Part shown: one piece after another, positions 43,822-53,424 of the stretch | How the letters are laid out: every line of letters begins with the position of its first letter | Numbering within the stretch: the stretch's first letter is position 1 | Assembly: GCF_019084545.1 (NCBI RefSeq) | Contig: NZ_JAHREP010000002.1 | Coordinates: 48,229-112,228 of the forward strand | DNA length: 64,000 nucleotides | Direction of reading: 5' to 3' | Source of the DNA: Marinobacterium ramblicola | Lineage (GTDB): Bacteria; Pseudomonadota; Gammaproteobacteria; Pseudomonadales; Balneatricaceae | Notes under the pieces: model-generated | Database searches by the model: none | What the model saw: only the letters and a program-made list of their open reading frames with translations | Told to the model about the DNA's origin: nothing | Translations under genes and position numbers: made by a program

Positions 43822-44267
43822 TGGGCAAACTGTCAGGCACACGCGGCCCCGATCCGAAGCCAAAGCCGCCCAGGCGCAAGCCAGATCCCGCTGCAATGGC
43901 GGAAATCATCCTTGAACTGTCCGAGCCAAACGACGATTACCGATGGTCCAGGATCCAGCTCAGCCGATCCGAGGGTGTAGACCTTTGGCGCTTCAGGGGT
44001 CATAGGGCGTGGGAACCTGTTGGAACCAACCTCACGGGCGCGCTGACATCGCGTGCACAGCTCTTGATCCCCGAGCGAGTGGGCCAGTCGACCCAGAGAA
44101 CGGGGCTGGAAGTCGACGGACTCGCATTCGAGCCTCGGCATATCCGCAATGCTGTCCGGCTGATTACCGACGAACTGGCCGAACGTGGCGATCTGCCCGA
44201 GGTGCGGGTGTACGAATCGCACAGCGAGACCGGCGATGATTGCCGCTTTGCCGTGAGGATGCCATGA
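43821..44267 (+). CDS. Element protein of unknown function
   Basis: A 148-residue protein starting MGKLSGTRGPDPKPKPPRRK, a basic proline-rich tail that is probably disordered. A folded region follows, with DDYRWSRIQLSRSEGVDLWR, ALTSRAQLLIPERVGQSTQR and a C-terminal helix-strand unit (AVRLITDELAERGDLPEVRV). I recognise no family. It is coupled to the genes on both sides by overlaps. Confidence 0.55.
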   Translation: MGKLSGTRGPDPKPKPPRRKPDPAAMAEIILELSEPNDDYRWSRIQLSRSEGVDLWRFRGHRAWEPVGTNLTGALTSRAQLLIPERVGQSTQRTGLEVDGLAFEPRHIRNAVRLITDELAERGDLPEVRVYESHSETGDDCRFAVRMP

Positions 44268-44482
44268 CCAGGCCGCACGACTGCCGCGACAAGTGGCAAC
44301 GAGAGCGCAACGCACGTGCTGAAGCGAAGCTCAGGGCGCGGCCGAAGAAGGCCGACGATTCGACCGTATGCCAGCAATGCCAGATGGCCCTACTCGCCTG
44401 CAAGCCCGAACACCGCCTTTGTACCGGCTGTAGCATCGCTCTGGGCGGCGTTTCGACTGTGGCCGACCTGTTGGGCACCTGA
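44264..44482 (+). CDS. Small zinc-finger-like protein
   Basis: A 72-residue protein starting at ATG 44264, inside the end of the preceding gene. A basic helix (RDKWQRERNARAEAKLRARP) precedes two CxxC pairs, CQQC and CTGC, about 18 residues apart, with a histidine between them. This fits a single zinc ribbon or finger. It is the last gene of the element before the right attachment region. Its role is unknown; DNA or helper-protein binding is plausible. Confidence 0.6.
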   Translation: MTRPHDCRDKWQRERNARAEAKLRARPKKADDSTVCQQCQMALLACKPEHRLCTGCSIALGGVSTVADLLGT

Positions 44483-44828
44483 GAACGAAAACGCCTCAGC
44501 GGCTCTATACGGCGGTAGATAGAGAAATTCAATCAGCACGATTCTTGCTTAAAACCGAGATTCAAACGCTATTCACCGCAAGCGCTTCAAAACTTCCATT
44601 CTTAATCAGCAACATCCGCATCCATGCAATAAACGGCGCACCTGAAATCTTGTGATAGATTTTTGCTATCAATGAGCAGGCCACCGGCGCGGCAATGTCC
44701 ACTGAGGGGGCGTGAATTGGGCTGAGCATCCAACCGTTGTGCACACGGCTTGAACTGCTTTCTGTATGTTGGGTAGATCGTAGGGTGAAACTTGAAATAG
44801 CACTTAAGTTATTGATTCTTAAGTATAC
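44483..44828. other. Right-end non-coding region of the element
   Basis: About 346 bp without a convincing gene. The second copy of the end-associated repeat lies at 44765-44787. A 7-bp inverted repeat follows, ACTTAAG and CTTAAGT at 44802-44824 with a 9-bp spacer, ending four bases before the attachment core. This arrangement suits integrase or excisionase binding. Confidence 0.5.
44765..44787. repeat. End-associated repeat, right copy
   Basis: TATGTTGGGTAG followed by ATCGTAGGGTG repeats the motif at 38221-38243 in the same orientation (19 of 23 positions). It stands 42 bp from the right attachment core, against 120 bp on the left side. Confidence 0.55.
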
Positions 44829-44843
44829 GTGGTGCCGGTGGTC
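44829..44843. repeat. Right attachment site (attR core) inside tRNA-Leu
   Basis: The 15-bp core is identical to 38087-38101. It covers the CCA, discriminator, acceptor 3' strand and first T-stem bases of tRNA-Leu, so the tRNA stays intact after integration. Confidence 0.8.
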
Positions 44844-44916
44844 GGACTCGAACCGACACGCCCGTTAAGGCGGGGGATTTTGAATCCCCTGTGTATACCA
44901 ATTTCACCACACCGGC
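44830..44916 (-). tRNA. tRNA-Leu (anticodon CAA)
   Basis: The minus strand folds as an 87-nt class II tRNA. The acceptor GCCGGTG pairs with CACCGGC, followed by an encoded ACCA. The anticodon loop TTCAAAA in the stem GGGGA/TCCCC gives CAA. A long variable arm (CCGCCTTAACGGGCG region) and T-arm GGTTCGAGTCC follow, as expected for leucine. Its 3' end is the integration target of the adjacent element. Confidence 0.96.
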
Positions 44917-44965
44917 ACAGTGTTGTTGACGTTCTGATAACAGGTCAACGGTGAAGCAGGCCGCC

Positions 44966-44993
44966 ATTATAAGCGGTTGTTTCTCGGGGTCAA
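44966..44993 (-). promoter_or_regulatory. Promoter of tRNA-Leu
   Basis: On the minus strand TTGACC (44993-44988) and a perfect TATAAT (44971-44966) are separated by 16 bp. They lie about 50 bp upstream of the tRNA 5' end. Confidence 0.8.
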
Positions 44994-45098
44994 TCGGGAA
45001 GTCAAAAAAGCAGATAATCGGTTTAGTTTCTTGTCATCGAAGCTGATCTGGCTCGAGTGGGCGCGCCGGGTGTGTCACTCTTTCCGGGTTGCGCTCTC

Positions 45099-46958
45099 TC
45101 ATGGTGTTGTAGGTTTCTCAGACCCCGAGATAACGGATGATTCTTGTGTGCCGGTGGCACACTCCACACGGTTGCGCCCGAACTGCTTGGCGCAGTAGAG
45201 TGCCGCGTCGGCCATCGCCAGCAGTTGCTCCAGTGGATCTTCCCGCTCCATATGTGCCACGCCGATGCTGGTGGTGATATGCAGGGTATGGAGATCGGTC
45301 ACTATTCTGATTTCACTGACCGCCTGCCGCAATCGCTCCGCGGTTCTGATCGCCTGTTCACGCGAGCCGGTCATCGCTAGCGCGAACTCCTCGCCGCCCA
45401 GACGGCCGAGAACGTCGATCTCGCGGATGTGCTCTCGGATCGTCTGGGAAAATTCGACCAGGGCCAGGTCGCCCACACCGTGGCCGTAGGTGTCGTTCAC
45501 CCGCTTGAAGTGATCGATATCGAACATGACGATATTGAACGGATCGCCGTTCAACCGGCAGCGCTGCATCATTCCTTCGGCCTGCAGCAGGAAGCTGCGG
45601 CGGTTGTCGGTGCCGGTCAGGGCGTCGGTGCGGGCTTCTCGCTCGGCCACCGTTTTCGCCCGTTCAAGGTCTTTCGTGCGCTCGAACACCAAGGCTTCCA
45701 GCTCGGCTTTGTTGCGCTCCAACTGTTTGGTATAACGGCGCTCGGCCACCTCTTTCTTGTGCCTCAGGCGTGTCAGGCGCACGCCCATGGCAACCAGAAT
45801 AACGCCCATCTCGGTATAGGACGCCACGACCGGCCAGTAGTAGGTGACAAAATCGTGGGTCTGCAACCCCAGGTCGCGTAGCGCCTGCATGAACAGGCCG
45901 AACATCAGGAAGGTCCAGGCCACGGTGAACACGGCTGCATCCCGGGCCCCTTGGTACCAACGTATTGCGCCGGCAACGGCCATCACCGGGGTCAGCAGCA
46001 GCGCAATGGTAACCGACAGCACCGCCGCGGCGGTAAGCTTGAACAGTGCCGCAACGACCAGGAACAGCGCATTGAACAGCATGAAGCGCAGCACGTAGTC
46101 GAAGCGTGGAGTATAGGTTCGTGTCTGCAGGTAGACCCGGGCGAACCAGAGCCCCGTCGCCAGGGTGATCGCGCCGATAATGGAGATGTAACTCCAGTGA
46201 AAATTGTCCGTTATCAGAAACTGGTGGGTGAACCCCATCACCGTGGGCCAGACCGCGAGCTTGCTCAGGCCGTAAAAGCAGTAGGCGGCAAAGAAGGTCT
46301 CGCGCATCGAAATCCAGCCCACCGCGGAGATCAATGCCATCAACAGCACGCCGCCGGACAGGAATGCCATCAGCCAGGTCTCCTGCGCCTGGGCATACTG
46401 TAGATGCTCCGGCGCCCAGATACGCAGGTCGGGAAACACGTAGCCCTGATGATCGGAGCCGAAGCGGAAGAAAAACTCGGCGGTGCCGCCCTCCGGAATC
46501 TCGACCGGTACGACAAGACGATGGTGGGGTACCGGTCGCTCCGAAAACGGGCGCTCAAGGGCGAGGTCGGCAATACGGGCAAAATCGCCCCTTTCGTCGT
46601 TGCGCTGGTAGGCACTCAGATAGATCAGTTGATGATCGACATACTCGAGGTGCAGCGAGACGGGATGGCCGGTGGGGTTTGCCAGTCTGAAATGGCTCCA
46701 GAAGGCGCCCGGCTGCAGACCGGTCGACCCCTTGCTGCGTAAAGGCGCAAACTGCCCCCCGGCCAACGCCTGCCGAGCAGTCTCCAAGCCGGCCCGCCCC
46801 TCCGGGTCGTGCCATATTTCAAAGTGCCCATCCATACGCACGCCATCTTCCAACCCGCTGACCGTCAGCGCTTCAAGCGCCTGCACCGGCAGTGGCAGAA
46901 GACACAGCAGCCAGACCAGCAGCTGCTTCAAGCCACAAAACGTATGAACCCTTCTCAT
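45099..46958 (-). CDS. 7TMR-DISM diguanylate cyclase
   Basis: A 619-residue membrane diguanylate cyclase. A signal peptide (LLVWLLCLLPLPVQALE) precedes a periplasmic 7TMR-DISMED2-type jelly-roll domain (about 30-165, with GAFWSHFRLANPTGHPVSL). Seven membrane helices follow at about 175-395. A coiled coil (RRYTKQLERNKAELEALVFE) links to a GGDEF domain with TDALTGTDNRRSF and RLGGEEFALAM. The I-site REID lies five residues upstream, so product inhibition is likely. The periplasmic domain type usually binds carbohydrate-like ligands, but the ligand is unknown. ATG 46958 has GGGA upstream; an in-frame ATG at 47057 would put 33 non-signal residues first. Confidence 0.9.
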   Translation of the reverse strand: MRRVHTFCGLKQLLVWLLCLLPLPVQALEALTVSGLEDGVRMDGHFEIWHDPEGRAGLETARQALAGGQFAPLRSKGSTGLQPGAFWSHFRLANPTGHPVSLHLEYVDHQLIYLSAYQRNDERGDFARIADLALERPFSERPVPHHRLVVPVEIPEGGTAEFFFRFGSDHQGYVFPDLRIWAPEHLQYAQAQETWLMAFLSGGVLLMALISAVGWISMRETFFAAYCFYGLSKLAVWPTVMGFTHQFLITDNFHWSYISIIGAITLATGLWFARVYLQTRTYTPRFDYVLRFMLFNALFLVVAALFKLTAAAVLSVTIALLLTPVMAVAGAIRWYQGARDAAVFTVAWTFLMFGLFMQALRDLGLQTHDFVTYYWPVVASYTEMGVILVAMGVRLTRLRHKKEVAERRYTKQLERNKAELEALVFERTKDLERAKTVAEREARTDALTGTDNRRSFLLQAEGMMQRCRLNGDPFNIVMFDIDHFKRVNDTYGHGVGDLALVEFSQTIREHIREIDVLGRLGGEEFALAMTGSREQAIRTAERLRQAVSEIRIVTDLHTLHITTSIGVAHMEREDPLEQLLAMADAALYCAKQFGRNRVECATGTQESSVISGSEKPTTP

Positions 46959-47256
46959 ACCATCCCAATACGACGTTGTTGGGGAAAGACTGGATCCTGG
47001 CCCAAGACAGGCGAACTCCAGACCGGCAATCGGCACTTTATCCGATTTACATCGCATCTCCCAGACCGAAGGTGGAGTAATACCCCATTTCGGCCCAAAT
47101 GCTTACTCGGCACCCTACCGGCGAGGACCGATCAATCGATCCAGAACGACGCGATACGACTGCGCCGACGGGAGATCCCGTCATTGTTGTCAGCTATCGT
47201 CATTCTCTATTTAATAGACCATCGATAAAAAATAATGACACAAGGATCGGGCCGCC

Positions 47257-49329
47257 ATGTTTACGTTTACGCGCATCGCCAAGCGCCTGTTTCACTACCT
47301 TGTTCTCCCCTTCAAGGCGCTGTGGCGCTGGCTCAGGCAGGTCGCGGCGGCACTGGGTCGGCTCTGGCTTAGCCTCGGACCACGCTGGTTCAGGGGGCTG
47401 CTCATACTGGTGCTTTTGATCGCCGCCGGACTGCACCTGGGCAAGCAGCTGGTCAAACCCAATCTAACGCAGGAAACGGTCTATACCGTGCGCTACCTGG
47501 ATCAGGGCTGGTCCGAGCAGGATCGGGAGCGCTACTACTACACGCCCCAGGGCACCGAACTGCTCGGCATGGACTACGATTGGCTGGTCAATCTGGAACT
47601 GCCGATGTCCAACGAACGTCTGGCCACCGACAGCAACATGCGCGGTTGGGGATTTATCGTCACCCCTGGCCAACAACCCTCCATTGCCAACCCGGGTAAT
47701 CTTCCGGTCGGCCTCGGTCGTCACGTCGATCCTAAAAACGGCCTGGAGCATCTGGATATCGGTTGCGCCGCCTGCCATACCGGCGAACTTCACTACCGTG
47801 GCACCGCCCTGCGCATCGATGGCGGTCAGGCGGTGCAGAGCATCCCGACGGCGAAGCGGGGAGAGTTCATCACCACGCTGGGGGTCGCGATGCTGGAAAC
47901 GGCGATCAACCCGCTCAAGTGGGATCGTTTCGCCGACCGCGTCGTCGGGCATGACGAGCAGAAGCGGGAACAGCTGCGCAAGGATGTCTGGGCCTTCCTG
48001 GGCAAGATGAAGGATTTCACCTCCGGCCCGGGCGCCTCAAAGTACTACCCCACCGAAGAGGGACGAGGACGGACCGATGCGGTCGGCCGTATCGCCAACG
48101 TTGTGTTCGGTTATGACCTGGACGAGCCGGATAACTATCAGGTCGCCGATGCACCGGTCAGCTATCCGTTCCTGTGGGATATCTGGCGCTTCGACTGGGT
48201 GCAGTACACCGGCTTCACCAACCAGCCGATCGCCCGCAACGTCGGCGAGAGCCTGGGCGTGCTGGCGCCGATCAAGCTGGTCGACAAGCAGGGCCATCTG
48301 CTCAAGGGTGAGGATTTCGGCGAAACCGTCGTCAACATCAAGGGCATGCACTGCGTCGAATCGGTACTGCGCAAGCTGAAGCCGCCGAAATGGCCGGAGG
48401 ATGTGCTCGGCAAGATCGATATCGCCGGTGCCACGCGCGGCAAGAATCTGTTTCAGGACAAATGTGTCGCCTGTCATGGTCCCCATATCTCCAAGCCCTA
48501 TAGCTGGCAGGTGGCCACCGGACCGAACGACAACCCGGACAAGCAGGCCAGCGTCAACTGGCAGTGGGAGATGGCGGGCGACATCACCTACCGCGACGGC
48601 AAGGCGTATCGCGACGACTGGCGCAAAACCATCTGGTCCATGCCCTGGATCGCCACCGAGGTGATCGGCACCGACCCGACCACTGCCGATAACTTTATGG
48701 ATCACACCTATAACGCTACCAAGCTGGTGCCGGGAGCAAAGCCAGTCAATGCAGGCGACGGGCTTGAGGTGCTGCTCGATAAGCTGGTGCCGATCCTGTA
48801 CAAGAACTGGGATATCACCGGGGAGGATGTGCCGGATTATGACGGCCTGAATATACCCTTCCGTATCGCCAACAAACGCGCCTACAAGGCACGGCCGCTG
48901 CACGGTGTCTGGGCGACGCCGCCGTTCCTGCACAACGGTTCGGTACCGACGATCCACGCTCTGCTGTCGCCGCTGGAGGCGCGCCCGCGTACCTTCGCCG
49001 TGGGCAATCGCGAATACGATCCGATTCGGCTCGGCTATACCACCGACGCCGACCCCGGCAGCTTTATTCACGATACAACCAAGACAGGCAACGCCAACAC
49101 CGGCCATCTGTTTACCGATGCCGATATGCCGGGGCGCATCGGCAAGCTGCTGACCGAGCGGGAGCGGATGGATCTGATCGAATATATCAAGGTGATGGGC
49201 AACCCGGACTTCTCCGAGGCCCTGGGTGGTGACCCGCTGAACTGGGACCAATACACCAGCCCGCCTTCCGAGGGCGAGGTGGAACAGAGCTGTCAGGTCT
49301 CCGTACTGGCACGGGAGGTGGAGCAATGA
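47257..49329 (+). CDS. RoxA-like dihaem cytochrome c (peroxidase-related)
   Basis: A 690-residue membrane-anchored dihaem protein. One helix (about 46-64) anchors it facing the periplasm. The first haem site is CAACH near 170 in HLDIGCAACHTGELHYRGTA, and the second is CVACH near 403 in FQDKCVACHGPHISKPY. The C-terminal LHGVWATPPFLHNGSVPTIH is the conserved signature of the dihaem cytochrome peroxidase/RoxA superfamily. RoxA cleaves polyisoprene in Xanthomonas, but most relatives have no known substrate. The stop overlaps the next, catalase-like, gene by four bases, so the two proteins are probably made together for peroxide or organic peroxide chemistry. Confidence 0.85.
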   Translation: MFTFTRIAKRLFHYLVLPFKALWRWLRQVAAALGRLWLSLGPRWFRGLLILVLLIAAGLHLGKQLVKPNLTQETVYTVRYLDQGWSEQDRERYYYTPQGTELLGMDYDWLVNLELPMSNERLATDSNMRGWGFIVTPGQQPSIANPGNLPVGLGRHVDPKNGLEHLDIGCAACHTGELHYRGTALRIDGGQAVQSIPTAKRGEFITTLGVAMLETAINPLKWDRFADRVVGHDEQKREQLRKDVWAFLGKMKDFTSGPGASKYYPTEEGRGRTDAVGRIANVVFGYDLDEPDNYQVADAPVSYPFLWDIWRFDWVQYTGFTNQPIARNVGESLGVLAPIKLVDKQGHLLKGEDFGETVVNIKGMHCVESVLRKLKPPKWPEDVLGKIDIAGATRGKNLFQDKCVACHGPHISKPYSWQVATGPNDNPDKQASVNWQWEMAGDITYRDGKAYRDDWRKTIWSMPWIATEVIGTDPTTADNFMDHTYNATKLVPGAKPVNAGDGLEVLLDKLVPILYKNWDITGEDVPDYDGLNIPFRIANKRAYKARPLHGVWATPPFLHNGSVPTIHALLSPLEARPRTFAVGNREYDPIRLGYTTDADPGSFIHDTTKTGNANTGHLFTDADMPGRIGKLLTERERMDLIEYIKVMGNPDFSEALGGDPLNWDQYTSPPSEGEVEQSCQVSVLAREVEQ

Positions 49330-50555
49330 TCGATATTCGCCCCCATGCCGTGTCTTCTCTGACCCTCTGCGCCACCCTGTTGCTGAGCGGCGCCGCCCTG
49401 GCTGCCGACACGGCCGCACCGTCCAAACGGGAGATGGCGGCGATCCAGTCCTCCATCGATGCGGCGCGGGAGATCTCCAGACGTGCCGAGGAGCAAAACG
49501 GCTTGCCCTACCGCCGTGATGCCCACGCCAAGGCCACCGGTTGCACCCGCGCCATCTTCAGCGTTAACGGCGATATTCCCGAGCAGTTCCAGCATGGTGT
49601 CTTCACCGAGCCGGGCAAGGAGTACCAGGCCTGGGTCCGCTTCTCCAACGGCGACATGCTGGTGCAACCCGACGGCAAGGGCGATGCCCGGGGCATGGCG
49701 ATCAAGCTGATGAATGTCGACGGCACGCCCATCGCGCCGGAGCTGCACGACGGCAGCACCCAGGACTTCATCATGACCAACTACCCGGTGTTTTTTAACC
49801 GGGATATCTACGACTACGCCGACGACATCCAGTACCTGGCCAAATTTCAGCGCACCAAGTGGTTTATCAGCCTGTTTCCGCCGCGGCTGCACCCGCGCCG
49901 CCTGTTTATTGCCGCACAGACCGTCAGCTCGAAAATCGGCTCGCCGCTGGAGCCGCAGTACTACTCGATGCTGCCCTACCGGCTGGGCGATAGCGTGGTG
50001 AAGTTCTCCGCTCGTGCCTGCTCCGGTATGACCTTTGACAAGCCCAAGGATACCAGCGACCCCGATTACCTGACCCACCAGATGGCAGACACCTTGGGCA
50101 AGGGGGGCGCCTGCTTCGACTTTATGGTGCAGCCGAAGGTCGCCGGCGCCTACATGCCGATCGACGACGCCACGGTGGAGTGGGATAAAATCGACTCGCC
50201 GTTTATCCCCATTGCACGGGTCAGGCTGCCGCCGCAGACCATTACCGCCGAAGCGCAGCAGAGCTTCTGCGAAAATCTGTCGATGAACCCCTGGCATGCA
50301 GTGGAAGGCTGGCAGCCACTTAGCAGTCTGAACCGTGCTCGGCGGGTGGTCTATCAGGCGGTCTCGGAGTACCGCCACGACAAGAACATGGCACCGATCA
50401 CTGAACCGGATAACTGGTGCGTAGAGGGCGCTGGAGAAGCGTGCAGCGATCATCAGGGGCTGATCGTGACCGAGCCCAAGTGGCCACTGCCGCGTTGTTT
50501 CGACAGCCAATATCAGCCGGTTTCGGGTGACGTGGTCGATACGCAGTGTTGGTGA
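49326..50555 (+). CDS. Catalase-family periplasmic haem protein
   Basis: A 409-residue protein with a signal peptide ending near ALAADT. It has the reduced catalase core: RRDAHAKATGCTRAIFSV with the candidate distal histidine, YQAWVRFSNGDMLVQPDGKG and DARGMAIKLM near the haem, then DFIMTNYPVFFNRD. The C-terminal SMNPWHAVEGWQPLSSLNRA and RRVVYQAVSEYR contain the expected proximal Arg-x3-Tyr. It belongs to the short, secreted catalase-like group found next to RoxA-like genes, where peroxygenase or peroxidase activity is more likely than classical catalase. Four cysteines near the C-terminus may form disulfides. Confidence 0.82.
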   Translation: MIDIRPHAVSSLTLCATLLLSGAALAADTAAPSKREMAAIQSSIDAAREISRRAEEQNGLPYRRDAHAKATGCTRAIFSVNGDIPEQFQHGVFTEPGKEYQAWVRFSNGDMLVQPDGKGDARGMAIKLMNVDGTPIAPELHDGSTQDFIMTNYPVFFNRDIYDYADDIQYLAKFQRTKWFISLFPPRLHPRRLFIAAQTVSSKIGSPLEPQYYSMLPYRLGDSVVKFSARACSGMTFDKPKDTSDPDYLTHQMADTLGKGGACFDFMVQPKVAGAYMPIDDATVEWDKIDSPFIPIARVRLPPQTITAEAQQSFCENLSMNPWHAVEGWQPLSSLNRARRVVYQAVSEYRHDKNMAPITEPDNWCVEGAGEACSDHQGLIVTEPKWPLPRCFDSQYQPVSGDVVDTQCW

Positions 50556-50685
50556 GAACGGGGTTGCGGCAGGACAATGTTACTTCCGATCATCGTTAAC
50601 ACCGGACGCAGATAATGCCGACCGGTGCCCGATCTATGTCTATCGCAACAAAAGCGGACTTATCCTGAAGTCAGGGACCGCGGGA

Positions 50686-50714
50686 CTGCGAAAAAGCTGA
50701 TTATCTGGTAAACT
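50686..50714 (+). promoter_or_regulatory. Possible promoter of queA
   Basis: An extended -10 (TGGTAAACT, hexamer TAAACT at 50709-50714) lies 17 bp after CTGCGA at 50686-50691, a weak -35. It is 34 bp before the queA start. No preQ1-type riboswitch was recognised in the leader. Confidence 0.35.
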
Positions 50715-50747
50715 TCGCGCCCCTTTAAAACGATTTCTCCCCGCTCA

Positions 50748-52960
<2,213 letters not shown>

Positions 52961-53020
52961 AAAACAGATCCTTAGGCCTCACATACAGATTTCAACGTCA
53001 GTTATCAGGAGAACGCTTTA

Positions 53021-53359
53021 ATGAGCTTCCTTATCGCCACCGCCCAAGCCGCTGAAGGAGCACCTGCAGCAGGTCAGATGGATCCGGGTTTTTTCAACAT
53101 TATCTTCCTGGTCGGATTCGGTCTGATCTTCTACTTCTTCATGTGGCGTCCGCAGGCCAAGCGCGCCAAGGCGCACAAGGCGCTGATCGGTGGTCTGGCC
53201 AAGGGTGACGAAGTGATCACCGCCGGCGGCATTATCGGCAAGGTGACACGTCTGAACGAAGAGTACGTCGTGCTGGAAGTGGCCGAAGGTACCGAGATGA
53301 AGTTCCAGAAAGCCCACGTCGCGGCTGAACTGCCCAAGGGCACGATCAAGAGTATCTGA
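53021..53359 (+). CDS. yajC: Sec translocon accessory subunit YajC
   Basis: YajC associates with SecD and SecF in the inner membrane. The 112-residue protein has a short N-terminal stretch, one membrane helix (FFNIIFLVGFGLIFYFFMWR, which ends the helix) and a basic cytosolic domain with RPQAKRAKAHKALIGGLAKG, DEVITAGGIIGKVTRL and VVLEVAEGTEMKFQK. All are typical. AGGAG precedes the ATG. An intrinsic terminator follows, so part of the transcript may end before secD. Confidence 0.96.
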   Translation: MSFLIATAQAAEGAPAAGQMDPGFFNIIFLVGFGLIFYFFMWRPQAKRAKAHKALIGGLAKGDEVITAGGIIGKVTRLNEEYVVLEVAEGTEMKFQKAHVAAELPKGTIKSI

Positions 53360-53373
53360 TCGAACCCATCCCC

Positions 53374-53407
53374 AGCGCCACTGCCCAGTCAGTGGCGCTT
53401 TCGTTTT
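53374..53407 (+). terminator. Intrinsic terminator between yajC and secD
   Basis: AGCGCCACTG and CAGTGGCGCT form a perfect 10-bp stem around a 6-base loop, followed by TTTCGTTTT. It lies 18 bp before the secD start, so it likely attenuates rather than fully stops the operon. Confidence 0.75.
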
Positions 53408-53424
53408 GCTGAGGACGGAGCCCG

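Larger units (their letters stand above)
38087..44843 (+). mobile_element. ~6.75 kb integrative element in the 3' end of tRNA-Leu(CAA)
   Basis: The segment between the TRAP terminator and tRNA-Leu is bounded by direct 15-bp copies of GTGGTGCCGGTGGTC (38087-38101 and 44829-44843). The right copy lies within the 3' end of tRNA-Leu. Inside are a tyrosine integrase, an AlpA-like regulator, a replication-type DNA-binding gene, an iteron-bearing AT-rich region, a DUF5681 protein and nine other small, overlapping genes, all on the plus strand. Several start with TTG, unlike the flanking genes. No capsid, tail, portal, large terminase, lysis or conjugation gene is visible. It fits a phage satellite or small phage-like island better than a full prophage. 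The integrase sits at the end far from the tRNA, which is unusual. Confidence 0.85.

Noticed and set aside
44562..44744. 60-codon minus-strand open frame at the right end of the element
   Set aside because: It is antisense to the direction of all element genes, lacks a ribosome site, and no family was recognised.
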